A program made the position numbers and the translations under genes. From the NCBI GenBank assembly GCA_913057645.1, contig CAJXOU010000006.1, forward strand, positions 1-64,000: 64,000 nt of DNA, written 5' to 3'. Below the pieces are notes generated by a model. That model was not told the origin of the DNA. It saw nothing but the letters and a program-made list of their open reading frames with translations, and did not search any database. Below are positions 32,906 through 43,142 of this stretch, piece after piece. Every line of letters begins with the position of its first letter. Position 1 is the stretch's first letter. The DNA is from an uncultured Rhodobiaceae bacterium (GTDB lineage Bacteria > Pseudomonadota > Alphaproteobacteria > Parvibaculales > Parvibaculaceae).

Positions 32906-34276
32906 CTACGCCGCCGGGCCCTCGTGAATCGGCGCGTTCTTCAGGCGCGTCATATGGGCTTCGACGCGGGAAACCGTATGCCTGATCTGTTCTTCAGTGT
33001 GGGCGCTTGAGATAAAGAACCGCAGGCGGGCGATTCGTTCCTCCACTGCCGGATAGATGATGGGCGGCACGTTGATGCCGTCCTCGAACAATGCCTTCGA
33101 CAAGCGCACGGCAAGCAGAGAGCTGCCAGTTATCACAGGTAGCACGGTCGTACCCACCGCATATCCCGTGTCGAGTCCGGCTTCCTGTGCCAGTCGAAGC
33201 ATCAACTGTCCATTCTCCTGCAACTTACGCACGCGATCTGGCTCATCTTCCATCAGCAGAAGAGCTTCAAGTGAAGCCGCGGCGATCGGCGGCGGCATGC
33301 CGACAGAGTATAGGAAGCCGGAAGCGGTATGCTTCAGGAGAGAAACGAGGGCTTCGGAGCCAGCTATATAACCGCCGCATCCGGCGAGCGTCTTTGAAAG
33401 AGTACCCATCCAGATATCAACGTCGTTTGGTGCTAGGCCAAAATGCTCGCCGACACCTCTCCCCCTCTTGCCGAGAGCGCCGAACGAGTGTGCTTCGTCG
33501 ACCATGACGAGGGCCTTGTGCCTTCTTGCAACCTCGATGATCTCGGGCATTGGCGGGATGTCGCCATCCATTGAATAGACGCCTTCGACACAGATGAGCA
33601 CCTTTTCGAATTTTCGTCGCGACCGGCCAAGGAGTTCATCGAGTCCGCGCCAGTCATTGTGATCGAACGGCTGGCGCTGTGCTCCGGAAAGAAGCGCGCC
33701 CTGCATCACAGAGTTGTGGATCAGACGGTCGTGCAGAATGAGATCGCGCTTTCCAAGTAGCGTTCCGATGGTGGTTACATTGGTTGCGTGCCCGGAGACG
33801 AATGTGATCGCTGCCGGTGTTCCGTGAACTTCGGCAATCTTTGCTTCGAGTTCACGATGCGGTCGTCGCTCGCCAGAAACCAGACGGCTCGCCGAAGCGG
33901 ATGTTCCGAAAATCTTCATGGCTTCGTAGGCGGCTTCGACTACCCGCGGATGTCCGTTCAGGTTCAGATAATTGTATGTCCCGAAATTGATGACCTTCCG
34001 GCTTCCGATAAGGGCCGTATCGTTGGATATGGAATCGTGCTCGACGAAATAGGGACTTTCCAGATCGATTTTCTTGGCCAGCATTTGCTGTAACTCAAGC
34101 GTCTGGTATTCGGCGAACTTCTCGAAGCGGTAGTGAGACTCGGGAATATCACGCAAGGCGCCATTGGACGTCGCCTCACCGGCGATGTCTTTGCGCTTTT
34201 CCAGTATTCGTCGCAGAGCCTCTTCCTTGGATTCCCTGGAGAGCTTGCGGGTCTTGGCGGGATCGTCGTCTGTCAC
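32906..34276 (-). CDS. rkpG: PLP-dependent alpha-oxoamine synthase, RkpG-like
   Basis: 456 residues; its ATG overlaps the PKS stop by four bases, so the two are coupled. After a ~90-residue charged N-terminal extension comes the AONS/serine-palmitoyltransferase fold: NFGTYNYLNLNGHPRV, SASASRLVSGERRPHRELE, VDEAHSFGALGKRGRG and the PLP-lysine motif GTLSKTLAGCGGYIAG (Lys ~291). The family condenses an acyl thioester with an amino acid, releasing CO2 and giving an alpha-amino ketone. Being the immediate partner of a PKS that carries its own ACP, it probably off-loads that chain onto an amino acid. In rhizobia the equivalent is rkpG, needed for K-antigen. Confidence 0.85.
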   Translation of the reverse strand: MTDDDPAKTRKLSRESKEEALRRILEKRKDIAGEATSNGALRDIPESHYRFEKFAEYQTLELQQMLAKKIDLESPYFVEHDSISNDTALIGSRKVINFGTYNYLNLNGHPRVVEAAYEAMKIFGTSASASRLVSGERRPHRELEAKIAEVHGTPAAITFVSGHATNVTTIGTLLGKRDLILHDRLIHNSVMQGALLSGAQRQPFDHNDWRGLDELLGRSRRKFEKVLICVEGVYSMDGDIPPMPEIIEVARRHKALVMVDEAHSFGALGKRGRGVGEHFGLAPNDVDIWMGTLSKTLAGCGGYIAGSEALVSLLKHTASGFLYSVGMPPPIAAASLEALLLMEDEPDRVRKLQENGQLMLRLAQEAGLDTGYAVGTTVLPVITGSSLLAVRLSKALFEDGINVPPIIYPAVEERIARLRFFISSAHTEEQIRHTVSRVEAHMTRLKNAPIHEGPAA

Positions 34277-37200
34277 GTGCCAAACTGCGTTGCAATATTG
34301 GATTTCTCGTCTGCCAGGTCCGTGCGCCTGGCATTCTCGATATCCATGTCGTTTACATGACGAGAGATGATCGTGTCCACATTTTGCAGGAGTTCATCCG
34401 GCGAGGCCGCTTCCTCGCCCTTGAGTTGCGCGACGATTTGTTCCGCAAGGGTATTCAGGCTTCCACCTTCGGACAGGGCCATGACAGGAATTTCGATTCC
34501 GAACCTGTCTTCGATGCCGAGCTTGAGTTCCAGCGCCATCAAGGAGTCCATGCCGAGGTCGAATATCGATTTTCCCGTATCGACCTTGTCCGGGGTGAGG
34601 CGCAGAACAGCTCCGATTTCTTCGGCGAGTATTTGAGAGACATGCGCCACGCCCTCCTCGAGAGACATTTCCGCGAGCCGGGCAAGAATATTTTCATCGC
34701 TCGATGCTCCCGCACCTCGAGCTGTACCTGGCGCAACATCCCGATAGACGGGTTGTTGCAGGATCGGCAGCCCCGCACGAAGGCGTTGCCAGTTTACATC
34801 TCCCACATAGAAGTTTGTGTTGCCGTCCGTCAATACCGCTTCAAGCTCCTGCATGGCTTCGGCGGTCGTCATGAGTGTGCTTCCCATACGATTGCTCAAT
34901 TGGTCGCGCAGTTCTTTGTTGCGGGCAAGAAAACCGGTGTCCGAAATCGCGCCCCAGCCGATGGTTTGCGAGGGGAGGCCGATCGCCCGCCGATGTTGCG
35001 ATAGCGTTTCGAGGAACGCGTTGGCCGCAACGTAGTTTGCCTGTCCCGGATTTCCCAAAGCCGTGCTGATCGAAGAATAAAGCACAAAGAAATCGAGAGT
35101 GCGTGCCACCGTAGCTCTGTGCAGTGCCATCGCTCCGTAAACCTTCGGTTCGACGACGCGACGATACTGCTCCTCGTTCATGCGGTCGATTGTTGCATCG
35201 TCGAATATGGCGGCAGCATGGATCACGCCGCGAATGGGCGCACCTGCAGTCTCCGCTTCTCTGAACAGGGTTTCGATTGCTGCTTCCTCGGTGACGTCGC
35301 AAGCTCTGGCAACTACGTTCACGCCGCTGCTCTCAAGACTGTCGACGGCTTTGCGCGCGGCTTCGCTCGCAGGCCCGGACCGGCTAACAAGTATGAGATT
35401 TCGGGCTCCTACGGATGCCAGCCATTGTGCGGTCGCAAGACCGAAGCCCGAACACCCCCCTGTCACGAGATAAGACGCTTCCGGTCGCGGGCTGAACACG
35501 GTGTGGCGCTTGTCGATCGGGATGAATGCTCTCTGCGGCGGGCGGACAAGTATCTTGCCGATATGTCCGGATTTCTGCATGAGGCGGAAAGCGTCGGATA
35601 TCCTGGGAGCCTCGAACACACGATAGGGAAGTGGCGTATAGACACCCTGCTCGAAACGTTCGACCAGATCGGCGAATATCTCCCGTGCAAGCTCGGGCTT
35701 TTCTTCCATGAGCTGGTCTGCATCAATGCCGAAATAGCTCAGATTATTGCGGAAGAACTTGAGTCCAATCCGGCTGTTTTCGTAGAAGTCGCGTTTGCCG
35801 AGTTCGAGAAAACGTCCAAACGGGCGCAGAATGGCGAGGTTGCGGTGAATGGCGTCACCCGCGAGCGAATTGAGAATGACATCGACGCCCTCTCCGTTCG
35901 TGGCCGCGAGAATGTCATCGGCAAATTGCTGAGAACGCGAATCGAATATTCGCTGCTCAGGAACACCGAGCGCCATCATGAGTGTTCGCTTCTCGAGGCT
36001 GCCAACGGTCACGAATATTTCGGCGCCAGCCTGCCGGGCCACTTGCAAGGCAGCAAGGCCGACACCGCCGGCCGCTCCATGAATGAGCAGCCGTTCGCCG
36101 CGCCGCACTCGGGCGAGATGATCCAGAGCGTACTGCGCGGTAAAGAAGGCCGTCGGAATGGTTGCTGCTTCATCGAAGCTCAAACTGGCGGGTTTGTGGA
36201 TGGCAGAACCTGCTTTGGCCAGCACGTGGCTGTCGAAACAGTTGGGTGCGAAAAAGAACACTTCATCTCCGGCCTTGAAATCCCCGGAATCTGCTCCCGC
36301 CGCCACGACGACGCCTGACGCTTCCATGCCGAGGCAGGCGCCGGCGAAACCGTCTTCGAGAGCTTCTGCCGGTAGCGCTCCCAGTGCAAACATCACGTCG
36401 CGGAAATTGAGCGCAGTCGCCCGCGGCGCGATCACGAGCTCGTCTGGTCCCGGTTGTGGCAATGGCGCCTTTTTCCAGGCGAGCGTACCAAGCCGCCCGC
36501 TCGTGAAATGCAATTTCTGCATGGTTGCATCGTCGACATCGTTGTTCGCTGCTGCAGGGCGCAGGCGTGGTGCGAAGATGCCATCGGAGCGAACAATCAG
36601 CTCCGCCTCCGGTCCGTCTCGGAGTAAGGCGTGCGCCACGTCGAGAACGGCAGCATCAGGCAAAGCCCCGTCTGTCTCTATGTCGATCATCCGAATACGG
36701 GCGCGAGGAATCTCGTTGGCAACAACACGGCCGATTCCCCAAAGAGGAGCCTGCACAAGATTCGTGCGTTTGTTCGGCTGAAAGCTGGTCGCGTTGCAGG
36801 TGACGATGCTGAGTTGGGGCGTTTCCGTAAAATTGATCTTGGTCATGGCACGGGCAGCGAGCAGGGTGCTCCAGCCAGGCCTGCTGTCTGAGGAGATATC
36901 GCCGACGAGCACAACCCCCTTCAGCGATATGCCTGCAGCGTGCACCATTTCATACGACTCGAGCCATTGGCTCTCGTCGTCGGGATCGAAAGGCAAAGAA
37001 TCTATGCCGTCTTCCGTTTCCGTGCCATTGGCATGCAGACGGACAACGATTGCGCCGCGCTGCTCCAGCAATTCGCAGAGTCTATCGGCAATGGCAGCAT
37101 CCGGCTTCGCCGGATCGAGGACCACGATCCAACCTGTATCCTCGGCGTCCGGTATTGGTCTCCCTTTCAAGGCACCGGATATGTGTCCACGACGTTCATC

Positions 37201-40200
37201 GCCATCCGCGATCACAACCGTGGTGTCACGGCAAAGGGCAAACTGGACATTGCGATATCCTGCCTGGGCAAATCGTTCGCCGAACAGCTCGGAGGTCAGC
37301 AGCGGAGAAGTGCCGTCAGGGCGCCACCAATGACTGCGCGATCCGAAAACCGTATCTGCCCACAAGGATGGTAGCGGATCGGAGGCCATGAGAAGTCCGC
37401 CCGGGACGAGCAAGCTGCGAATGTTGTTGAGTAGTGGGCTCGTCAGCCCGCACTCCACCGAGACCATTGGCGCGAGGATCAAATCAAACGAACCCAACCT
37501 TGCCAGATCGGTATCGGAGAGAATGCTGGCGAGATCTGCCTCCATAAATCGTACGTCGGGAGAATCGACATCGCGCTCCAGAGCAGACATCCGTGTCCCG
37601 TCGGCGCAGGCAACGGTAACTTCGATCTCGGATTTGGAGGAAATGTCGCGAATATCCCTGACCAGCGCATTTGCGCAGCCGATTTCAAGAATACGTAGCC
37701 TGCGCCTTTCCGGCCAGCGTTCGACGAATGTCTTGATCGCATCACACAGCATCGTTCTGGCCTTCCCATAGCTGGGAGACGAAGCGAGGATGTGTTCGGT
37801 TGTCGACGACGACAGATTGCTTGCGCCGCTCATAGTTCCTTGGCGAAAAGCTTCTGCCTGACAGAGAATTGCGGTGAGCTCCGAAAGGTATGCAGGGTGT
37901 CTGATGAACGCATTGTTCCAAATGCTTCTGGCGTCATCTGCGATCGTTCCATTGGCGGCTTCCGGCAATTTCGAGGACAGGTCACAGCATAGCGCGGCAG
38001 GAAGGGGCGGAGAGCCTTCTGTACGCTGTTGCGCTTCGAACAATAGAGAGGCGGTAATGGCATCCAGGTTAGGTGCGTCCGCTGCGGGTTTCCGATCCGT
38101 GCGGTCGGAGAATCCAAGCGCATTCGCGATCTGCGCTGCGCCGGGCGTTACATCGTCTGCATCGGAATAATCCAGGGGAATGGTCTCGAAGCGGAACCGG
38201 CGCCCGGCTTCACGGCCTGCCTGCAGTCCGGCAAGCATGAAACGCACACCCGTCATTTCCGCGATACAGTTTCCGCTGTGGTCAAAAAGTTCGAAGTCGG
38301 CAACCAGGGATTTTTCCTTGCGCTTGCGCAAGACCGTACGGCAGCTCGAGACCTCGGATCGGGCGCGAAACACTTTGAGGCGATTGATCTGATAGGGCAA
38401 ATAGGCGTCTGCCGCTCGTTCTCCCTTCAAATAGAGAAGGGAGAAGAGCGACTGGAGGCACCCATCCATGAAGCTCGGATGAAGGACAAATTTGTGCAGG
38501 TCGTCCTGCACGCCTTCCGGTGTCCGGAATGTAGCAACGGCAAGGTTGCCGTCTGCATGGATGGATTCAACGGTCCTGAAAGAGGGCCCATAGTCGAGGC
38601 CGAGTGCGCTGGCAATTTCGTAGTGTTCGCCGTGTATGAGCACAGTGGCATTTTCCGGCTTCTTCGGCGCGTCCGGTGTATGCGTCTTGACGGAGTTCGG
38701 GACGTTGAGACGCCCAACTGCATTGAGCGTCCACCGGTCGTCGCTCGCACGCCTCCGCGTCTCGATGCGAAACGCCTTGTCTTCCTCGTCGTAGATGAAA
38801 CGGAAGTTGATGATCTGATTTCGAGCCAGGACGATGGGGCGGCGGATTTCGAGCGTCTCGATGTCGAAGGCGGCGTCTCCAAAAAGAGCAGCGGAAGCTT
38901 CAAGCGCACATTCCGCGTACCCGGCTGCCGGAAACACGATTGTATCGCCGACATTGTGGTCATTCAGGAAACGAAATCGCTCGACGTCGATCTGGCTTTC
39001 CCATGTCGAATGCGCTGATTGGGGCCGGACTCCGATAAAGGGCCCGTCGCTGCGCCGATACATCGCGCCGGTCGCTTCGGGACCCGTCTTGAACCAGTGG
39101 GGTTTGCGTTGCCAGGCGTACCGCGGCAGCTCGGCACATCGCCCGCGAACGGGGAATGATGCGGATAGGTCGACATCTGCCCCTCTGCAGAGAGCGGTGT
39201 CGGCAGTTCGCTGCACAAGACTTGCGCCAGCTTCGCCCCGGGACATGGTGCCAAGCGGCGTGAAGTCGCTGTTTCCGTCGCGTAGAATCTGCCTCAGATA
39301 GGAAGTGAGGACTGGATGAGGCCCGATCTCGATCAACAGCTCGATGCCGTCATTGACCATCGCGGTGATGGCGTCGCTGAAGAGCACTGGATTTCTGATG
39401 TTTTCCCACCAGTACTCGGCGTCGAGAAAGAAGGGATGCGCGATTGCCCCTCGCGCCGAAGAATAGAATGGAATTTTCGGGGCGGCTGAATCGAATTCTC
39501 CGAGCAGCCGCTGGAAATCGTCTCGTATGGAATCCATCGCCTGGCTGTGAAACGCATAGTCGAGGTCGAGAAGTCGGAAGAAGACGCGTTCTTCCTCAAG
39601 TTTCATTCCGAGCGTTTTCAGAGAGTTTTCGTCGCCAGAGAAAGTCACGGAATTGGCGGCATTGATGGCCGCTAGTTCGATCCTGCCGGCCGATTCTTCC
39701 TCGATACGTCGTGCTCTCTCGGGGGACACGCCGGCCGCAGCCATGCGTCCCCGTCCGTGCGTGAGTTCCTGCGCGCGCGATCGCGCAGCGATGAGCCGGG
39801 CGGTCTGGGATAGGTCGATAGCGCCTGAAACATATGCGGCGGCGACTTCGCCCACGCTGTGCCCGGCCACGGCGTCTGGCGCCAGACCCGCTCTGGTCAG
39901 ACAGGCTGCAATCCCGATCTGAACGGCCAGTAAGGCCGGTTGCGCGATATCCGTGTGCTGGAACTGTTCTTCGGCGCTCTCCGAAAACAGTGCTTTGACG
40001 ACCGACTGGCCTGTAATCGCTGTGATTTCGGTGTCAAGACGGTCGACCTCCGCTCTGAATATCTCACTCTCTTCGTAGAGTTGGCGCCCCATTCCGGCCC
40101 ACTGGGCCCCGTTGCCGCTGAAAACGAAGCCTGTTTTCGCTGCTTTCGTCTTCGCTTCGCCCGACACGGCATTGCCGCCACTCGCGGCAAAAGCGCTCAG

Positions 40201-41736
40201 TTCACGGACAATGGACGAAGTGTCTTTGCCGCGAAAGACGACGCGGAAGGGTAGGCGTTCTCTCCGATAGGCGGCGGTATGGGCGGCATCGTAATAGTCC
40301 CGCTCGTTCATCCCATCAAGGAACGACACCCAGTTCTCCGCTGCATCGTGAAGTGCGGCGGGAGAACGCGCGGAGAGGATGAGAGGCGGCGCGGGGGGCG
40401 TTTGCGCCTGCAGCGGAATCTCTGTGCCGATATGTTCGCGCAAAATGACGGTTGCATTGGCGCCGCCGAAACCGAAGGAGTTAACGCCCGCCATGATCGG
40501 GCCCTGCTTTGGAGGCAGCCGCGTCAGTGTTTGAACTGGCGCGATGTTCAACCCCTGAAAGTCGATATTGGGGTTGAGTGGCGTCGCGTGCAGTGTGGCC
40601 GGCACGGCGCGGTGTTTGATCGCCATGACTGTCTTGATGAGTCCCGCCATTCCGGACGCAGGTTCCAGATGCCCGATATTGGATTTGGCTGAGCCGATCG
40701 GCAACGGACCGGTTCCGGGCTTTCGGTGCTGGCCGATCGCTTCGCCCACGGCCCGGCATTCTGCTGGATCGCCAACTGTGGTCCCTGTGCCATGAGCTTC
40801 GAAGAAATCGATATCCGCGGGATCGATTTCGAATTTCGCCATCGTTTCTTCGATAAGCGAACGTTGCGCGGTCGATGAGGGGAGCGCTATGCCATTCGTG
40901 CGTCCGTCTGCATTCGTGCCGGATCCGCAGATGACCGCGTGAATCGGATCGCCATCACGCATTGCGTCCGCCAGCGGTTTGATGACAACGACACCACCTC
41001 CTTCGCCACGCACATACCCGCCGGGCTCGGCGCCAAAGGCGCGGCATAGTCCGTAATCCGACAACATCGTGGCCTTGGCGAACCCCACAAACGGGAAGGG
41101 GGTAAGCAGCAGGCTGATGCCTCCCACCAGCGCCATGTCGCAGCGGCCAGCCCAGAGCGCGTTCAGCGCTTCATCGAGGGCGACCATGGCAGAAGAGCAT
41201 GCCGTGTCGACCGCCATGCTCGGACCGCGTAGATCGAACTGATAGGAGAGACGATTTGCGGCGATGGACAGCGTGGCGCCCAGCATCAGATAGGCGTTTG
41301 CGCTATCCGGGTCACCCTGCTGGGCAGACCCGTATTCTGTTGACGAGATGCCGACATAGACCGCGCAATTACGGCCTTCGAGGCGACTCGGAATTTGTCC
41401 GCCCGATTCGATCGCCTCCCACGCCATTTCGAGCAGCAGACGCTGCTGCGGGTCCATCGCATCGGCCTCCCGGCGCGAGATGCCGAAGAAGGCCGCATCG
41501 AAGCCCCGTATGTCGTCGAGTACGCCTGCAGCGAAAGTATTGGAACGGCCGGGAACGCGTTTGCTGGGATGCCTGAAGAGTTCCTTTTCCCACCTGTCGG
41601 CAGGAATTTCGGTCACGGCGTTCCGGCCCCCGGCCAGTAGAGTCCAGTAGGCCTCAGGAGTATTGCAACCTCCGGGGAACCGGCAGGCCATTCCGACGAT
41701 GGCCATGTCGGTTCGCTTGATGCCGGGAACCCTCAT
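34273..41736 (-). CDS. rkpA: Iterative fully reducing type I polyketide synthase, RkpA-like
   Basis: 2487 residues from the ATG at 41736 (an upstream GTG at 41778 is less likely). Domain order: KS (~10-430; DTACSSA at ~177, HGTGTTVGDPAE, KSNIGHLEPASG), AT (~540-850; GHSVGEVAAAY at ~624), DH (~900-1190; NDHNVGDTIVFPAAGY at ~924, LHPSFMDGCLQ), a methyltransferase-like region (~1330-1480), ER (~1710-2030; LNFRDVMFALG, IHGAAGGVGLAAL), KR (~2090-2280; TGGCSGFGLA, YSSIST, NYVAANAF) and ACP (~2360-2440; LGMDSLMALE, phosphopantetheine Ser ~2395). All catalytic motifs except the methyltransferase look intact, so it should build a saturated chain. The size and coupling to an oxoamine synthase match Sinorhizobium RkpA. 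Confidence 0.93.
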   Translation of the reverse strand: MRVPGIKRTDMAIVGMACRFPGGCNTPEAYWTLLAGGRNAVTEIPADRWEKELFRHPSKRVPGRSNTFAAGVLDDIRGFDAAFFGISRREADAMDPQQRLLLEMAWEAIESGGQIPSRLEGRNCAVYVGISSTEYGSAQQGDPDSANAYLMLGATLSIAANRLSYQFDLRGPSMAVDTACSSAMVALDEALNALWAGRCDMALVGGISLLLTPFPFVGFAKATMLSDYGLCRAFGAEPGGYVRGEGGGVVVIKPLADAMRDGDPIHAVICGSGTNADGRTNGIALPSSTAQRSLIEETMAKFEIDPADIDFFEAHGTGTTVGDPAECRAVGEAIGQHRKPGTGPLPIGSAKSNIGHLEPASGMAGLIKTVMAIKHRAVPATLHATPLNPNIDFQGLNIAPVQTLTRLPPKQGPIMAGVNSFGFGGANATVILREHIGTEIPLQAQTPPAPPLILSARSPAALHDAAENWVSFLDGMNERDYYDAAHTAAYRRERLPFRVVFRGKDTSSIVRELSAFAASGGNAVSGEAKTKAAKTGFVFSGNGAQWAGMGRQLYEESEIFRAEVDRLDTEITAITGQSVVKALFSESAEEQFQHTDIAQPALLAVQIGIAACLTRAGLAPDAVAGHSVGEVAAAYVSGAIDLSQTARLIAARSRAQELTHGRGRMAAAGVSPERARRIEEESAGRIELAAINAANSVTFSGDENSLKTLGMKLEEERVFFRLLDLDYAFHSQAMDSIRDDFQRLLGEFDSAAPKIPFYSSARGAIAHPFFLDAEYWWENIRNPVLFSDAITAMVNDGIELLIEIGPHPVLTSYLRQILRDGNSDFTPLGTMSRGEAGASLVQRTADTALCRGADVDLSASFPVRGRCAELPRYAWQRKPHWFKTGPEATGAMYRRSDGPFIGVRPQSAHSTWESQIDVERFRFLNDHNVGDTIVFPAAGYAECALEASAALFGDAAFDIETLEIRRPIVLARNQIINFRFIYDEEDKAFRIETRRRASDDRWTLNAVGRLNVPNSVKTHTPDAPKKPENATVLIHGEHYEIASALGLDYGPSFRTVESIHADGNLAVATFRTPEGVQDDLHKFVLHPSFMDGCLQSLFSLLYLKGERAADAYLPYQINRLKVFRARSEVSSCRTVLRKRKEKSLVADFELFDHSGNCIAEMTGVRFMLAGLQAGREAGRRFRFETIPLDYSDADDVTPGAAQIANALGFSDRTDRKPAADAPNLDAITASLLFEAQQRTEGSPPLPAALCCDLSSKLPEAANGTIADDARSIWNNAFIRHPAYLSELTAILCQAEAFRQGTMSGASNLSSSTTEHILASSPSYGKARTMLCDAIKTFVERWPERRRLRILEIGCANALVRDIRDISSKSEIEVTVACADGTRMSALERDVDSPDVRFMEADLASILSDTDLARLGSFDLILAPMVSVECGLTSPLLNNIRSLLVPGGLLMASDPLPSLWADTVFGSRSHWWRPDGTSPLLTSELFGERFAQAGYRNVQFALCRDTTVVIADGDERRGHISGALKGRPIPDAEDTGWIVVLDPAKPDAAIADRLCELLEQRGAIVVRLHANGTETEDGIDSLPFDPDDESQWLESYEMVHAAGISLKGVVLVGDISSDSRPGWSTLLAARAMTKINFTETPQLSIVTCNATSFQPNKRTNLVQAPLWGIGRVVANEIPRARIRMIDIETDGALPDAAVLDVAHALLRDGPEAELIVRSDGIFAPRLRPAAANNDVDDATMQKLHFTSGRLGTLAWKKAPLPQPGPDELVIAPRATALNFRDVMFALGALPAEALEDGFAGACLGMEASGVVVAAGADSGDFKAGDEVFFFAPNCFDSHVLAKAGSAIHKPASLSFDEAATIPTAFFTAQYALDHLARVRRGERLLIHGAAGGVGLAALQVARQAGAEIFVTVGSLEKRTLMMALGVPEQRIFDSRSQQFADDILAATNGEGVDVILNSLAGDAIHRNLAILRPFGRFLELGKRDFYENSRIGLKFFRNNLSYFGIDADQLMEEKPELAREIFADLVERFEQGVYTPLPYRVFEAPRISDAFRLMQKSGHIGKILVRPPQRAFIPIDKRHTVFSPRPEASYLVTGGCSGFGLATAQWLASVGARNLILVSRSGPASEAARKAVDSLESSGVNVVARACDVTEEAAIETLFREAETAGAPIRGVIHAAAIFDDATIDRMNEEQYRRVVEPKVYGAMALHRATVARTLDFFVLYSSISTALGNPGQANYVAANAFLETLSQHRRAIGLPSQTIGWGAISDTGFLARNKELRDQLSNRMGSTLMTTAEAMQELEAVLTDGNTNFYVGDVNWQRLRAGLPILQQPVYRDVAPGTARGAGASSDENILARLAEMSLEEGVAHVSQILAEEIGAVLRLTPDKVDTGKSIFDLGMDSLMALELKLGIEDRFGIEIPVMALSEGGSLNTLAEQIVAQLKGEEAASPDELLQNVDTIISRHVNDMDIENARRTDLADEKSNIATQFGT

Positions 41737-42070
41737 GAAAACCGTATTTCCCCGCTCGCAACGACCATACACAAACACATATCGCCCTTCCGGACCCGGC
41801 TCCTCCCCCTCGGGCCCCCTCGCGGGGAGGAACGGGAAACCCTAACCCAACCTGCCCGGGGCAGCTAGCTCTCATAGCCCCCATAACGGCTCTCTGTCGC
41901 CGGATTCTGCAATGAAATCGGGTAGCGGAAGGACAAGGTGGCCTTCTGCTCACCCCTTCGGGTGAGGGGATGAGCCCGCTGCGTCGCGGCTTGAGTTGGG
42001 CTGGCCATGTGGGCATTGTGAGGCCGCGACTCGAACCGGGTCGGCTGTCCGCATTGGCTCCGGAGTTTTT
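41737..42070. other. Intergenic region between divergent rkpA-like and Stf0 sulfotransferase genes
   Basis: This 334-bp stretch contains no supported gene. It should contain both promoters. Two hairpins are visible: a CCTCCCC/GGGGAGG stem around 41799-41825 and CTCACCC-CTTC-GGGTGAG (41950-41967). The segment 42020-42040 superficially looks like a tRNA T-arm on the other strand, but the stem does not pair. Confidence 0.5.
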
Positions 42071-42967
42071 ATGGTTGTTCTGCGCTATCGGCCAGGAAGG
42101 CATGAAAAGGATGTCTTGCGACACTTTGGCGAGAAATCCTGCAGTGCGGATGGTTATGACGGCAGTATTCCCACCGGACCATCCACGTTCCTGTGTTTTA
42201 CCAATCGCAGCGGCTCCAACTTTGTAGCGAACTGCCTTATGAGCACAGGCAATTTTGGCGACATATCGGAGTGTTTCAACGCACCGATTGTCGTCAACCA
42301 GAGCCGGAAGCTGGGCTGCACGTCATTCCCCGAATATTGCGCCGTCGTGAAACGGAAAAAGGCGGGACAGGGGGAAGCCTTTGCCGCCAAGCTGAGCTGG
42401 AATCAGCTTTTCTTCCTGCGCCGCATTGGAATGCTGGACTCGATTTTCGCAGACCCTCGCTATGTTCTGGTCAGACGGCGCGATCTCGTCGCCCAGGCCG
42501 TATCCAAATCCATTGCCGTTCAAACGAGAAGGTTCAAGTCCTCGCATCCCGACAAGGGTATTGAACCGAAATACGATTTCAGAGACATCGCCGCTACGAT
42601 CCGCTCGATCACGACGTCGAACGGGATTTTCATGGAATTCTTCGCCGTTACGGGCACGCCCTATTTCGAGATCGTCTACGAAGATTTCGTAGCGGACCCT
42701 GCGGCCCATACCGATCGCCTCTGCCGCTGGCTTTCGCTGCCCGTCACGACGATGGATGACGAAAAGATCAATCTTCGCGTGCAGCGAAACGAAATCAACG
42801 AAGCTTTTCGGCGCCGGTTTGTGGAAGACATGAAAGCGGCCACCGTCGACATCGGCGGGGCGCGGAATGCGGAACTTTTTGCCGACCCGGATGACCGGGC
42901 AGTCGGCAGGATGAATCCACTCGGGTTCCGATTATCGCGCGATTTGTGGAAGCGACGAACTCAATAG
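42071..42967 (+). CDS. Stf0-type sulfotransferase
   Basis: 298 residues from the ATG at 42071, with CGGAG eight bases upstream. The PAPS-binding loop TNRSGSNFVANCLMSTG (~41-57) is of the Stf0 (trehalose sulfotransferase) type, with F-x-x-x-L-x spacing, and YVLVRRRDLVAQAVS is the 3'-phosphate motif. FEIVYEDFVADPAAHTDRLCRWL completes the pattern. Stf0 enzymes sulfate small carbohydrates or glycolipids. The gene is divergent from the PKS/oxoamine operon and immediately precedes the aromatic-degradation operon, so its promoter region is shared with the lipid-synthesis genes. Confidence 0.85.
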   Translation: MVVLRYRPGRHEKDVLRHFGEKSCSADGYDGSIPTGPSTFLCFTNRSGSNFVANCLMSTGNFGDISECFNAPIVVNQSRKLGCTSFPEYCAVVKRKKAGQGEAFAAKLSWNQLFFLRRIGMLDSIFADPRYVLVRRRDLVAQAVSKSIAVQTRRFKSSHPDKGIEPKYDFRDIAATIRSITTSNGIFMEFFAVTGTPYFEIVYEDFVADPAAHTDRLCRWLSLPVTTMDDEKINLRVQRNEINEAFRRRFVEDMKAATVDIGGARNAELFADPDDRAVGRMNPLGFRLSRDLWKRRTQ

Positions 42968-43142
42968 TTTCCAGCGTCCTTCTTCTGATTGGTGTTTCCG
43001 CATGAGTTCGTATTGCAGGAAAGGTGTCCGCACGGCTTGAAAAAGCAAAGCGCGGAGCTTGTGCCGAGAATCTGAGAAATGGATACCGCCGGTCTGTCGC
43101 AGCCGCTCACGGCTTGGTCTGAGCCCGCTGAACGGCGCATTC

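Noticed and set aside
42015-42045. Possible tRNA T-arm on the - strand
   Set aside because: A GGTTCGAGTC core is present, but the flanking bases do not form the five-base T-stem and no acceptor or anticodon arms pair.
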